Source of the DNA: Echinometra lucunter
Lineage: Eukaryota > Echinodermata > Echinoidea > Camarodonta > Echinometridae
Length of the DNA: 64,000 bases
Reading direction: 5' to 3'
NCBI GenBank assembly: GCA_029962745.1
Contig: CM057169.1
Coordinates: 15,405,162-15,469,161 of the forward strand
The position numbers were made by a program, and so were the translations under genes. Below are positions 20,290 through 31,693 of the stretch, piece by piece. How positions within the stretch are numbered: position 1 is the stretch's first letter; every line of letters starts with the position of its first letter. A model generated the notes under the pieces. That model was not told the origin of the DNA, ran no database searches, and saw only the letters and a program-made list of their open reading frames with translations.

Positions 20290-20567
20290 AATGCTCATGC
20301 TCATGGGAGCAGTGTATATCTGTTTGAGTGTGAAAGGGGCTTGGTCAGACTGAATGATGCTTATGAATGCTCATGGGAGCAGTGTATATCTGTTTGAGTG
20401 TGAAAGGGGCTTGGTCAGACTGAATGATGCTTATGAATGCTCATGGGAGCAACGTATATCTGTTTGAGTGTGAAAGTGGCTTGGTCGACTGAATGATGCT
20501 TATGAATGCTCATGGGAGCAGTGTATATCTGTTTGAGTGTGAAAGGGGCTTGGTCAGACTGAATGAT
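20290..20567 (+). repeat. Minisatellite, 70-bp unit, 4 copies
   Basis: TCATGGGAGC starts at 20301, 20371, 20441 and 20510. Each is followed by AGTGTATATCTGTTTGAGTG and GGGGCTTGGTCAGACTGAAT. The third copy has two point changes and a one-base deletion; the others are nearly identical. Confidence 0.93.
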
Positions 20568-20655
20568 CACCTTGGCAGGGAGGGTAATGAGGCATGAATG
20601 TCATCTTACTTCACAAGTGACATTGGCACTTGCATGACTTCCCACCATTTCTATC

Positions 20656-20942
20656 CAGAGGCGTATCCAGCAGACCTTTGTGGTGTGGGGGAGGGGGGGG
20701 GGGGCTGAGCTTTCAACTATTTTACATTACAAGGGAGAGAAGGGAGAGGAGAGAAAGAGTAGATATTTTTCAGAGGAAGCATCTAAACTTCAGACAATCC
20801 AACTCGTTCAGCAAAGAAACCACCTTATTAAGCCCTGTTTTGTGTAACGGAGGGGGGGGGGATATTTTTCATGGCTTGAAATCTGTCGGGAGGGGCAAAT
20901 TGCCCCTTGCACCTCCTTCAACTACGCTAGTGATTTCATCTT
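20656..20942. mobile_element. Foldback with CAGAGGCGTA / TACGCTAGTG ends
   Basis: Ends CAGAGGCGTATCC and CTACGCTAGTG are inverted. The interior has G runs next to both ends, a pattern common to CAGTGGCGTAGCC-type non-autonomous elements. No exact target duplication seen. Confidence 0.6.
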
Positions 20943-21714
20943 AATGGATGATGTGTGAGGCAAACATGGGCTGCCTCTCACGCTTTCAATGATTTTTCTT
21001 CCTCCTGTTCTTCTCTCCTTTCTCTGCTAAATTGCATCCCATTACATAGATTGCCATCTCTGCTCACATAGAAAAACTAGAATTCATTTCAGAGTAGACT
21101 AGAGAAGGCTAAATAAATTAAACATTAAGTCGAAAAATTCTCTCACTAACCCCTCCCTCCCTCCCTCCCCCCCCCCAAAAAAAAGGAGAAAAAAGTTACC
21201 TCATCATAGCATGCAGCATGTTTTTAAAGTACTAGCTCTCTAATAAGCAAAAAATGAAAAATTTATAAATAAGCCTATATTTTTAAGGTGCCTCCTGCAT
21301 CCAAGAGAGAATCAAGACATCCTGCCCTTAATTCAGCCACTGGCTTTGCAATAATATCAATTCAGCTGAATGTTAGTCTCTGTAATAAACTGTACATGTA
21401 TAAATCTAAAGAATAATTCTGCTGAAAAAAGATAGTAGGTAACTGTTGAATTATTTTGATATCTTGCAATGAAAAAGAATGCTGTAACAGTGAATTCCAG
21501 TTCTGTGTCTGTGCAAGACTCTCCTCGTACCACACAGCAAGGTACGTGTGATGGAGAACGTGTTCGTCTAGTTTCACAGGCCACTAGTTATACGGGGTAT
21601 CAGTAACGGTGTTAGAGTTTGATTAAAGCGTTCCTCTCGTATTTTCCCCCCGCAGGTAATTCAGAGCGGGTTGAACCGAGTCTTGCCCTCAGACATGGGG
21701 CTAACGCATGCACG
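20943..21714. other. Unannotated intronic sequence
   Basis: AT-rich with a C/A homopolymer pair at about 21151-21184. No gene recognised. Confidence 0.5.
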
Positions 21715-22450
21715 GCCATGACTGGGATTGAGTGGGAGTGAGAGAGATGTAGAGAGAGGAAGAGAGGGACAGACAGACAGACAGAAAGGGGGCAAGAGAG
21801 AGAGAGAGAGAGAACAGCAGACAGCCAAAGACAACAATGCAGAAATCTTGGGAAAAAGAGATAGGAGGGGAGAAGCAGGGAAACATTGAAAGAGAAAAGC
21901 AGAGAGAGAGGGAGAGAACAGCAGACAGCCAAAGACAAGAATGTAGAAATCTTGAGAAAAAGAGATAGAAGAGGAGAAGCAGGGAAACACTGAAAGAGAA
22001 AGATGACAGAGTGGACAAGTAGCCAGAGATGACAGGGTGGAAAATGATGGAAAGAAAGAGAGAATGAAGAAATATAGGAACAGAGAGTTGAGAAAACAGA
22101 AAACTGCTAAGAGACAGAGAGAAGATGGAGAGACAAGGAGAGTGGAAGAATAAGCAGAAAGTAGAGCATACATGAATGAATAGGAAAGAGCAAGCCAGGA
22201 TTGACAGAGAGTAGATGTGGTGAGACTGTTATGGAAGAATGGTAGAAAGGAGCATGGAAATACACAGTTTAGAAAAGGAAGAGAGAACTGCAAAGAGACG
22301 AAGACGAAATTCAGGAGAGTGGAGAGATAAGCAGAAACTTGAGCATATGGATGAACAGCAAAGAGAAAGTTAGGATTGACAGAAAGTAGATGTAAAATGT
22401 GAAGGAAGAAGAGTAGAAAAAAATAAGAGAAGAAGAGATCGCAGAAGAAA
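21715..22450. repeat. Purine-rich (GA) tract with internal duplications
   Basis: About 700 bases of AG-rich sequence. A block AACAGCAGACAGCCAAAGAC is repeated (near 21813 and 21918). Later parts repeat AGACAGAGAGAAGATGGAGA-like and GCAGAAA/TTGAGCATA motifs. The long minus-strand frame of Leu/Ser/Phe over it reflects composition. Confidence 0.85.
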
Positions 22451-23019
22451 AAAATCTGACCCAAACTGAGCTTGTCATCTATACTTGAAAGGCTTGCCGG
22501 CTTATTACTAAGTCTAATTGGCATGTCTTCCTTCGATCGTATTACTAAAGAATCTCCCGGCTGAACTTGGAAATGGGAAAAAGAAAAAAGACAGACAGTT
22601 CAAGAAAAATAGAAGATGCAGCAATGTTGCTAAGCTGAACTGACAGAAACTTGGGAGTTGATGGGAATGAAAATAAACTTCTTCATCCCAGGATCAAATA
22701 AACAAAATGGGGAATCTTGTAGCACAATCGCATGCCTTTGATAAAACTTGATATGTTGAAAGTATGAGAAGGGAATATACCACAAGTCAGATTTGCTCAA
22801 ATCTCTGAAGACTTGAAAGTATTGATACAACTGAGGCTCAGAAAAGGATCAGCTCTTATCAGGTTTCTGAAGGGATTTCTGCTGTTTTCTTTGAATGTTC
22901 CTGGAGTCTGAAGAACGTCATATTGAGAGCTGAAACACAGGATTTATACCCCAAAATATTGTAGACAGCAGTACTTAGCGTTATCACCATTATGGTGGTA
23001 GCAGTGATGATGAACATCA
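22451..23019. other. Unannotated intronic sequence
   Basis: Nothing recognised. Confidence 0.5.
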
Positions 23020-23165
23020 TAATGATCAATTTATCATCATCACAACCACCACCATTGTCATGACAACAACCAACATCATCACTATCATAACCATCATCAA
23101 CATCAATATCATCATGATTTTCATCATCATCATCATCATCACCATCATCATCATCATCTTATTCA
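23020..23165. repeat. (ATC/CAT)n array
   Basis: Imperfect trinucleotide array of ATC/ACC; open frames across it are compositional. Confidence 0.85.
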
Positions 23166-23227
23166 TTAACAATATCATCACCATCATCCTTTTTGTTTCC
23201 TCCTCCTCCTCTACCACCCCCTTATTA

Positions 23228-23464
23228 CAGGGCCATACGCAGAAATTTTTTCCTGGGGGGGGGGGGCAACAAGACGTGCAAAAATTTTTGAAGCTCAAAA
23301 GCGAGGGAGCGAAGCGGACGAGCTGGTCACGAGGGTGTTTTTGCATTTTTATAAGTGAAATTGAAGGATTTGATGCACACTTTTCGTGGATTTTGTGAAA
23401 ATTGTCACAAAATCCACGAACTGCCCAACTGCCCCCCTACCCCTCCCCCGTGTACGACCATGCC
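23228..23464. mobile_element. Foldback-like element with CAGGGCCATACGCAG end
   Basis: Starts CAGGGCCATACGCAG, followed by a G run and GCGAGGGAGCGAAGCGGACG, and ends near GTGTACGACCATGCC. Inside is a perfect 16-bp hairpin, TTCGTGGATTTTGTGA at 23383-23398 with its complement at 23405-23420. Flanks CTTATTAC and CTTATTGT are similar but not identical. Confidence 0.55.
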
Positions 23465-23655
23465 TTATTGTCATCATCATCATCCTCACCACCATCACCA
23501 CCACCACCACCACCATCCTTCTTTTTTTCCTCCTCCTCCTCCTCCTTCTCCACCACCACTTTATCATCATCATCCTCACCACCACCACTACCACAACCAA
23601 TACCACTACTACAATCAACACTACCACCACCCACCACCACCACCACCACCATCAT
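23465..23655. repeat. (CAC/CCT/CAT)n array
   Basis: Pyrimidine-biased trinucleotide array of CATCATC, CACCACCAC and TCCTCCTCC blocks. Confidence 0.85.
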
Positions 23656-23814
23656 AATCTTCTCCCTTTTATTTTCTGTCCTTTCCATTTCTGACATCAG
23701 CGTCATCTTTTCTATCACTACCACTTGCAACACATCAATCTAACACCCAAACTGATCTCACTAGTAATGCTAAATAATTCCCATTACTTCCTGGTATACA
23801 GCCAAACAGGTGCG

Positions 23815-24030
23815 TCCTCATCAATTCGAGCTTGGAGAATAGCCCACTATTTCTGATCCATGAATTAGCCCAATGGGAGAATAGACAGCTAAAGATGAAA
23901 TTAGCCTGGTATTTTGCATGAAAACTAAGGCACCCAAATCTTGGACTTGCCTTGCAGATAAAGCCCTCTAATTCTCAAAATAGTGGGCTATTTTCAATGC
24001 GTCCTCATCAGCTCAAGCTCCAAGTGCTGG
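23815..24030. repeat. Inverted repeat around ATAGCCCACTATTT
   Basis: CCTCATCAATTCGAGCTTGG then AGAATAGCCCACTATTT (from about 23816) is mirrored by AAATAGTGGGCTATTTTC (about 23977). A further inverse copy, AAAATAGTGGGCTATTCTTC, lies at 24916 with AAGCTTGAGCTGATGAGGAC. Confidence 0.65.
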
Positions 24031-24052
24031 CTCATTGACCCCATCTTGCATG

Positions 24053-24530
24053 TTCAATTCAATTGCAATTCAATTCGTCTCTATTCAATTCCATGTATAC
24101 AAAACGGTTTCATAAAAACATGCAGAAAATATAATACAATTTGCATTAAATTATTAAATAAAAATAGATTGACAATAAAAACAGGAATTAGGTTGCTGTA
24201 CAACCCTTGAGGGTTTTGTCTAGACAGCCACCATGACATAAAAAAGTAACTTGAACAATAGAATTACAAATGGAATCATATAAATTAAAGTATTATTCTA
24301 CAATAAAACAAACAAAAATACAACCGCACAATCCCTACACAGATTTCCTGGTGGAATGTTATTCTATATACTGTTTAAGCCACAGAATCATTGGAAATAA
24401 GATATAATTTAAGCTTTCTTTGGAATAAATTTAAGCTTTTAAGAGAAGTTAAGTCTGATGGGAGGGAATTCCATAGAGTGACCATGTGCACCAACATTGG
24501 GCTATAGCTCGAGCTAGATTGCAATTCACT
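24053..24530 (-). mobile_element. 5'-truncated CR1/L2-like LINE: last codons of ORF2 and 3' UTR
   Basis: The minus strand reads VTLWNSLPSDL then TSLKSLNLFQRKLKLYLI before a TAA stop at 24375-24377. WNSLP-DL...S...F-RKLK..L is the hallmark C-terminal tail of CR1/L2/Rex-type reverse transcriptases. About 320 bp of 3' UTR follow, ending near 24053 in GAATTGAATTGCAATTGAAT repeats. The endonuclease and polymerase domains are absent. It is a dead retrotransposon copy; the clade is inferred. Confidence 0.78.
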
Positions 24531-24582
24531 GAGCTCGAGCTTATGAAGATGCGAGTGCACACTTCAGCGGAGTTCGGCTTAA

Positions 24583-24899
24583 AGACGCTCAGTTGTGGGC
24601 TTTCATGGGGAATTTGATACCATGGGTGCTTACCTGTAACCGGTGTTGTCCATCACTATGAGTTTTATGACCGACAGACCTTATGTAATGCTCTGTATAT
24701 TCCACCCTTTTTCCCATATGGCAAAATCGTTATCTCACTTTCCCTGGCCCGAGAAGCCAAAGAATGTTTATGGTGGGACAGCTTGTTTTGCTGTGCTCAA
24801 GAAATATAGCTCTATTACAGGTATTTCCAGTGCTTTTCACAAAGTCTGGTGTCAGCAAATTATGATGCACTCCCCATGAAAGCCCACGACTGAATGTCT
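24583..24899. mobile_element. TTAA-flanked MITE, family E
   Basis: TTAA at 24579-24582 and 24900-24903. Inverted ends AGACGCTCAGTTGTGGGCTT and CATGAAAGCCCACGACTGAA extend to about 31 bp with few mismatches. Single copy in the window. Confidence 0.84.
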
Positions 24900-25176
24900 T
24901 TAATCCCCGAGATCCCAAAATAGTGGGCTATTCTTCAAGCTTGAGCTGATGAGGACCCAGACGCGACTGAATCATATTCATTGACTTTTGACCTTTGTTG
25001 ACTGCTTAGCATAAGGTGGGCACAGACTGTGCCAGTCTCTGCTAAAGAGCCTGAGGCATAGAGGACATTATTATATCACAGTTAGGTGGGCACAAACAAT
25101 GTATGGAATTCAGTTCAATTAGCAGACATTAATTGGTTCACAGAGGACAGATCCATTGGATGCCTGCTCCCACCTA

Positions 25177-25409
25177 TACCGTGTTTACACAGTGACTCGG
25201 CTCGGGGGTTTAACGTACGACCCGTGCTCAACACGGCAATTTTATGTTGTGTAAACGTGATCAGTGTGATCCGCGAGCCGTGTCGAACACCGCTTTTTTG
25301 ATCCACCAGAATCGTAGGTTTCAACCCGCGAGCAGAGTCAGACTTGTCTATTTTTTCGACCCTGCTTGAGGATTCAACACTCAAGCCGAGTCATTGTTTT
25401 AACACCGTA
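25177..25409 (+). mobile_element. Compact TACCGTGTTTACACAG foldback element
   Basis: Ends TACCGTGTTTACACAGTGAC and GAGTCATTGTTTTAACACCG plus TA are inverted. The interior matches the long form at 8696-9381 in inverse orientation, including TTTTTTGATCCACCAGAATC. Confidence 0.8.
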
Positions 25410-27839
25410 CTACTCAGCCCACCAGCGGCTAGACAGTGTTATCACCGCGGCGACATGACAGCATCATCACAGGAAGGCATCACTGATCTTTAAGGAGCAT
25501 GTCGACTGGAAACATCTCAAATATATATCACTATATATCACTGCTCATCACACAGCAAATGATATATGAACATCCTACTTGAATGAAACACTGATCTCAT
25601 ACTCATATTAATATTTGTTGTATGACATACATGTAGTACAAATCAAACTTACCATTTCTATATTTGTAACTATTTTGTAAGCACAGTGTAATGAACAGAG
25701 TCATTCCAAGGGCTCTCAGTCACTAATATATTATCCTAAAAAATTAATTAATACATGAGAGTGGAACCCATTATGATAATGAATAACTGCTAAAACCTGA
25801 ATATACACTCACAGGGAGATGTTTTGGGATTTGTTTGTTTTTTTGATAATCCACAAGTTCTATCAATTGGAAATAATTTCAAGGAATCAATCTGATGCAG
25901 ATAACACAAAATATTAAAGTTATCATTAACCCAGTGTCATAATCAATTTTCCTTCTTCCTTTTTGTTTTTTGCTTCCCTTTAAACCTTTTCTTCTCTTCC
26001 ATTGATTTTCTCTCTCTCTTTCTTTCTCTCTGCTTGTACCTCTTGTGGGCATTCTTGATATGCATGTCTGTCTGCAGACTGTTTTCAATCAGGTGCAATT
26101 ATCATTGGGAAAGATAAGGACGTCATTAGCTTGGACAGCTCATATGGCACATGAAAACATGACATTTCCGCAGCAAGCATATCGGACTACGAAGGAAGCA
26201 CAGAGAGAATTAAAAGATAGTGCTGTACTCCATTTACCATAGTGTCCAGTTGAGTCTTGGTATTATTATGCCTCTACTCTCTAATTGATATATCATTGAT
26301 ATACAGCCAGAAGGGGTTAACTCACATATTTCAATACAGAGTAAATGCCCTTTTAGCTCTAAAAATTATAATATACTAATAACATTATTGTTCTCACAGA
26401 TAAGTTGCAACTCCAACTGTGAGGAACTTAAACAGACCAATTTGGAAAAAGGAACAGGAAAAAAAAATTAGTTTAAGAGTGGGAATCACATTTCAAATTT
26501 TGATGACAATATTTTGAACACCTAACATCTTCAATGAAATGACCATTAAAATCTGTTAGTAGCTCATATATGTATTTAGTCTTCTACTTTTCATATCATG
26601 CATACCATTCTGTCATTTATGACTCTTAGGATAAGTAGCGTCTACTTTGTTTGGTAGACATGCAAATATAGCACTTATCATTTAAAAGACAAGATAATTT
26701 ACTTATTTACTTTCCCATGCCCTCGTAATCTCATATCCTCATTGTAGTGTTGCCCACAAGGGACCATCACCTCCAAGTCAACACATGCAGACACAGAAAA
26801 GAGAGGAACACCCACCGTCCCCCCCCCCCCATAAAAAAACAAAGGAACACCCCTAACGATAAAAGGAGAACACCCCCACCAACAGGGAGGGATGGAGGGG
26901 TAGACAAACGAGATCTGACTGCCGGAATTCCCAGAAAATGTATCGGATACACCGTGCAGCCGTGTTCGCTTAATTCCCTGACTTGATTCACCCTGACACA
27001 TGCATCTTAGACAAACAAACATGATGATGCTAACCCATACTGAACGCATTAGCAAGATACTTAGGCTTCCGAAAATGCTAACTATCCACCAAGGGTATGT
27101 TAAGGAAGTGCACATGACCTTTCCATTTAAGCTTGCCCTATCTTTCTATTTTGCTTCTCCTTTTTTCCTTCGTTCATCTTCTTTTTTTTGTCCTGGAATG
27201 TGAGTTTCTTGCATCAATGCCAATGTTATTTCCTTTGTGGGAGTGAGGAAGTCTAGTTAATTTCCCCATGTTCTCTGAATGTGCATCTGCGTGGGCTGTT
27301 CTCTAAGACAGGTTTTTTCTTTCTTTCTTTTTTTCATCTTGTTTTGGCAAAAAACTGATCCTGTCAAGTATACCATTATGTGCCATGTCAGGCAAGCATT
27401 AGGGCTAGACTTTGTTCAGCTGCTGACATTCCATCTTCGTAATTCTCGGACTTAAAGCTGCTACTAATGTTAACCTTAAATTAGCAATCTTGGGGCAAAA
27501 CATCCAAAATTTATACACATTCAGAGAAATTCCATTTGATTTGATGTAAATTTCATGTTTTGTTTCATCTCCTATAGCAAGTTTTAAAACAAAACTGAAC
27601 TAAAAGAATCCAGACCTCCTAAACGAATTCTAAATTATATTAGCTCTGCAAGCATGGCCTTAACATTGACCTTTGACCTTCACCGCTCCCTGCATAATCA
27701 ATGCTATATGGCATCAGGCGAACATTCTCCATCTCCTTGACAACAAGGAAGGCATCTTAGGAAGGCATCATCTTCTCAGACAGAAGGTGGTTGAGCATTA
27801 ACAAGATTGTCCTTCGATCCAGAGAAATCAATTTCCTTC
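25410..27839. other. Unannotated intronic sequence
   Basis: AT-rich; short CT/TTTC runs near 25950-26030 and a C run at about 26819-26830. One isolated TGACCTTTGACCTT motif at 27668. No gene recognised. Confidence 0.5.
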
Positions 27840-28196
27840 CCTCCTCCTTCTCCTCCTCCATCCCACCTAACACTGTGCCTCCGTGCATGATGAAGTTATG
27901 GTCTATTATCTGGCACAGTGACCTTGCACTGTGGATGTCTATGTAAACACAGACAGAAAATTAGGTAGCTTCGTGAGCATACAGAAGGGTGGGTGGGGGG
28001 GGGGGAGTTCAGACAGAGAAATCCATGTTTATAGCAATGTCCTGAGATGAGGATGCCTGACAAATTATTGTATACACCTATCTGTTTCTTCTTTCTCCTC
28101 CCTCCCACCCAACACTGTGTCTCCATCCATGATTAGGTCAGCATCTGTAATATCTGGTACAATGACCTTGTTCTGCGGACATCTATTGAAGCACAG
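27840..28196 (+). repeat. Direct duplication of about 110 bp, spacing about 245 bp
   Basis: TCCCACCTAACACTGTGCCT then CTGGCACAGTGACCTTGCAC (27861-27960) recurs diverged as TCCCACCCAACACTGTGTCT then CTGGTACAATGACCTTGTTC (28101-28196). Both copies follow a CTCCTTCTCCTCC-type tract. Confidence 0.7.
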
Positions 28197-30211
28197 AACG
28201 AACATCAGAAACCTTACTCAGATATACACAGCAAGAAGCTTCAGACACCCAGAATATAAATTTTTGAATACATTTTCCAATACATTTTATGACAAGAGGT
28301 TGTTGGAATTTACCTGTTCCAATAAAAAAAAACAATAAGAATTTAAGATTATCATATCTTTATTCAATCATATAAAGCTGAGATGCTGTGACACCTTTCT
28401 CCTCTTAAAGCTGAAAATTAAACAAATGAACGGTAAAACATTTTTTCTATCTTGGGTCTGCGACATAAAATCACGCACCACCTGTACAAAAATTAATATA
28501 AAACTAATGAGAGCTCTGTCCATGCAAAACATGTAATAAAAAAAGTGTGAATATCATCCAGGAAGCTGTCGAGGTGCAGGATTCCTAGCCGGCTGAGTGT
28601 AATCGTAACATTGCGTTCTTCCAGAACTTTACACTAAAATTTACTCGACATCATGAACGGAATATCATATGAACTCACATATGCAAGGGACAATGTAAGA
28701 CTATATTTAATCAGTTTCATGCAAATGCTATTTTTGCTACCAAAACTGTACACAAGCTGTAGGCTCATTCCCTTGCTGCTACATGATCAGGTGAGATGCA
28801 ATGCAATACACTGTCAGAAAGAAAGTGTGAGCGGAAAGGAAAGTAGAATCTCCAATAGGAAGAAGCGCAGAATCTAGAAAGAGGAGTGTCGAATGTAGAC
28901 TTTGGCAAGGGGATGAGACGGAATATGTACAAAGGTAGAGTATGATGGAATAGAAGAAGAGGGAGTAATAATCTACACAGCAAAGATTGGCATGGTATTG
29001 CCAATTGGATTGAAGCTAGGAGGTGGAGATATGTGGTACACTTGCAGACATTACAATAGAGGAGACGAAGAATGGATGCGAGGAATGGACACGGGCGCCT
29101 CCTCGAGGAGCATGGAGAGGTCATGGAAAGGTTTTTGGACTAGAGCCGTCTCTAGTTTGTTGATGCGGGATTACCGGCAAACATGCCATCTGGATACCAA
29201 ACAGTTAATGTATCACTGGGATGAGTGATGCAGGGGAGATGGGGGATGAGACGGGAATACCGGTGCTAGCATGGGGTGATGCGGTCCGAGCGGTACAGGG
29301 AAGAGTGGAGGATGGGATTGAACTGAAGATAGAGACTGGCATGAAATAAGTACTAGAGTAGGGGCTACAGAGAAAAAGACAGAATTACCTGATTAGAATG
29401 AATCGAAGACTGAGGCTGGAATAACCTGAGCCAGGCAGTAAAGGGTACAGGGAGAATATCAAGTAGGGTACCTAGCAGGGAGGCTTGCATAAAATAAGCC
29501 ATGCAATAGCTTTACGAGGATTGTGAAGAATAGGAATGAATTGAGGAGAGAGGATGGCATCAAGAGTTACTGAAAAAAAAACAGAATGAGAATAAATTGA
29601 AGAGAGATGCTCGCATAAACTTCTCCAGTAAATAGATGTATGCATCCCCCTGAAGCCATATAAAGTCTTGCATGAGCATTATGTATGACAAAAATAAATC
29701 CCTGGAAATCAGATGATAACAAGCAAGAATGGAGGAAGAGAGATGAAGATAATTGGTAGGGAAGCCATGGTTACGCATCATACGGATGGGAGGAGATTGA
29801 TTTTTGTCCCCCTCTTCAATAAAGGCAATGCCACCCTTGCAATGTGAGGAATACCAACATATAGCAGAATGATGGATAGGAAAAAAATGCAAGAAAAGAT
29901 AGCAGCATGATTTAGCTGATATGGTGCTCCAGAAACTCGAAAGGTAAGTGTATGAATATCATTTCAGAATGAAAGAACCAACTGTAGTTTTAAGGGGAAA
30001 ATATTGTCTGTAGCATGAAGGGAGATTGATTTCATGTTTTAAAGCAAAGCAATGCAAAACTTGCAACAAGGAGAAGAGCAGTTGGTACAGAGTATGAGGA
30101 ATAGAAAAAAAAATTGCACAAGATGGGGAATAATTTATTCAAAACGATGCTCCAGAATACAGAAATCAGAGCCAGCATGGCCAGGGCAAGTCAAGAACTA
30201 CACCACATATG
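28197..30211. other. Unannotated intronic sequence, partly purine-rich
   Basis: 28800-29560 is G/A-rich (GGGATGAGACGGGAATACCG and similar) but shows no gene or clear repeat. Confidence 0.5.
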
Positions 30212-30394
30212 GAGTCAAATCTGTCTTAGTGGCCACCTCTGTATAAGGCCAACATTGTGCAGTGGTTGCCTACACTGCCTCCCTCTAGGAAAAAAATATA
30301 CCTAACAGAACCTACCTTTAGCAGCCACCTGTCTGCAATGGCCACTCCTCTTTTTGTTTCCTTTGGGTGGCCATTACAGACAGGTTTTATTGAT
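30212..30394. mobile_element. Foldback with AAATCTGTCTTAGTGGCC ends, copy 2
   Basis: TCAAATCTGTCTTAGTGGCC is mirrored by GGTGGCCATTACAGACAGGT then TTTATTG. Related to 19916-20078. Similar AACCTGTCT-ended MITEs are widespread in metazoan genomes. Confidence 0.72.
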
Positions 30395-31205
30395 TTACAA
30401 CAAAAGTATACGACTATCTGAGGGGAACATTGTATTTATTATTATTGCAACTTTAATTTACATTCAGAATTAAGCAACAATACACAATTTTTCAGTGGCT
30501 GAGGAGCATCAACTTTTTACTGAATCACGACAATCATAAGTCATAATATAAATATTATTATTTTAACTACAGTTAACATTCAAAGCAAAGTAAAATTATA
30601 TACTTTGTTGAGCGGCAGAAGTGCGTTAACTTTGCAATAAATGATACAAATTAAAAGTTACATTTTTAAATAATATCCCTGGCTTCGGGGAAATACTGAG
30701 ATATTTTAAACAATTCAAAGAAATAAAACTTTGAAAAACAATCCAGTCTATGTGGTTTGTATCAATTTATAGCATATTTCAGTGGAAAAGGAAAGAAACA
30801 AAGTGAGAAAAAAAAATAAATGAAGGAAATAATAACAATTATTCGTCACAGGAAATATATAAATGGGACAAGAACGAGGATGTTGTGAGCGAGGTTTCGA
30901 TGGTAAAAGGTCACTGGACGAGTTTGTTTTGGGAAGGATTACTAAGCAGAGGGATTGCCACACTATATCTGTAGTAATGTATCATGTGATGAAGGATGGA
31001 AGAGGTGTCCCAGGTATGGTGGTGGTGTCTCCATTCTTTTAAAAGGGAATACATCTTAATAAGCATGTTCACACGGAAAGAAATGTAATGAGGTTGAAAC
31101 ATATAGATCCTATTCACACTTAGAAAAGTAAAAACTCCTGCATATAAATGAAACAAGAAGCCATCCCCCAGATAATGCTTATCTTAGCACAAGAGGTCTT
31201 GAATA
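30395..31205. other. Unannotated intronic sequence
   Basis: AT-rich; nothing recognised. Confidence 0.5.
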
Positions 31206-31209
31206 TTAA

Positions 31210-31689
31210 AGGCATTGGCTAACATTGTCATGATTTTAAAAAAATCTCATTTTGTTACTTAAAAATGGGATAAACATTAGGGTTATAGTGTAAAAATACC
31301 AGTCTGAAAGTTTCAGAGCATAATATCCACGGGAAATATTTTTAAATATTAGAAATGTGAACCAATGTTTGAAAAATATACGAGGGTCGGTTACATAGGC
31401 TCAACGTAAGGAATGCACATGCGCACATGACTCAACGGACTGCACTGACGTATCACGCGGTGGAAGGCAGGTAACGGTATTTTTGAATTCGCGCAAACTG
31501 TCCTCTAAGTTCAGTGTCTCTCGAGACGAAAGCTAATAAAATCGTGGTTTGCGTCTAACTTACAGCTTTTCCTTCCAAATTATGGTTGGTTTGAGGGTTT
31601 TCGAGTACAAATACAAGTACTCATACACATGTTTCATCTTAGTTTCAGAATTTTTTTAAATCAGCTGCTCACAAAGTTAGCCAATGCCT
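31210..31689 (-). mobile_element. TTAA-flanked MITE, family B, copy 3
   Basis: TTAA at 31206-31209 and 31690-31693. Inverse orientation relative to copies 1 and 2: it begins AGGCATTGGCTAACATTGTC and ends GTTAGCCAATGCCT, sharing GAGTACAAATACAAGTACTC. Confidence 0.9.
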
Positions 31690-31693
31690 TTAA

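Noticed and set aside
20656..20950. hAT-type 8-bp target duplication around the CAGAGGCGTA foldback
   Set aside because: The flanks TTTCTATC and ATTTCATC are similar only with a shift, so no duplication is claimed.
21661..22524. 287-residue Leu/Phe/Ser frame that looks like a multipass membrane protein
   Set aside because: Entirely within the GA-rich tract, which reads as CT on the minus strand. Internal repeats follow the DNA repeat and there is no homology to a known family.
27660..27690. Another copy of the DR1 tandem element
   Set aside because: Only a single TGACCTTTGACCTT motif without the rest of the unit.
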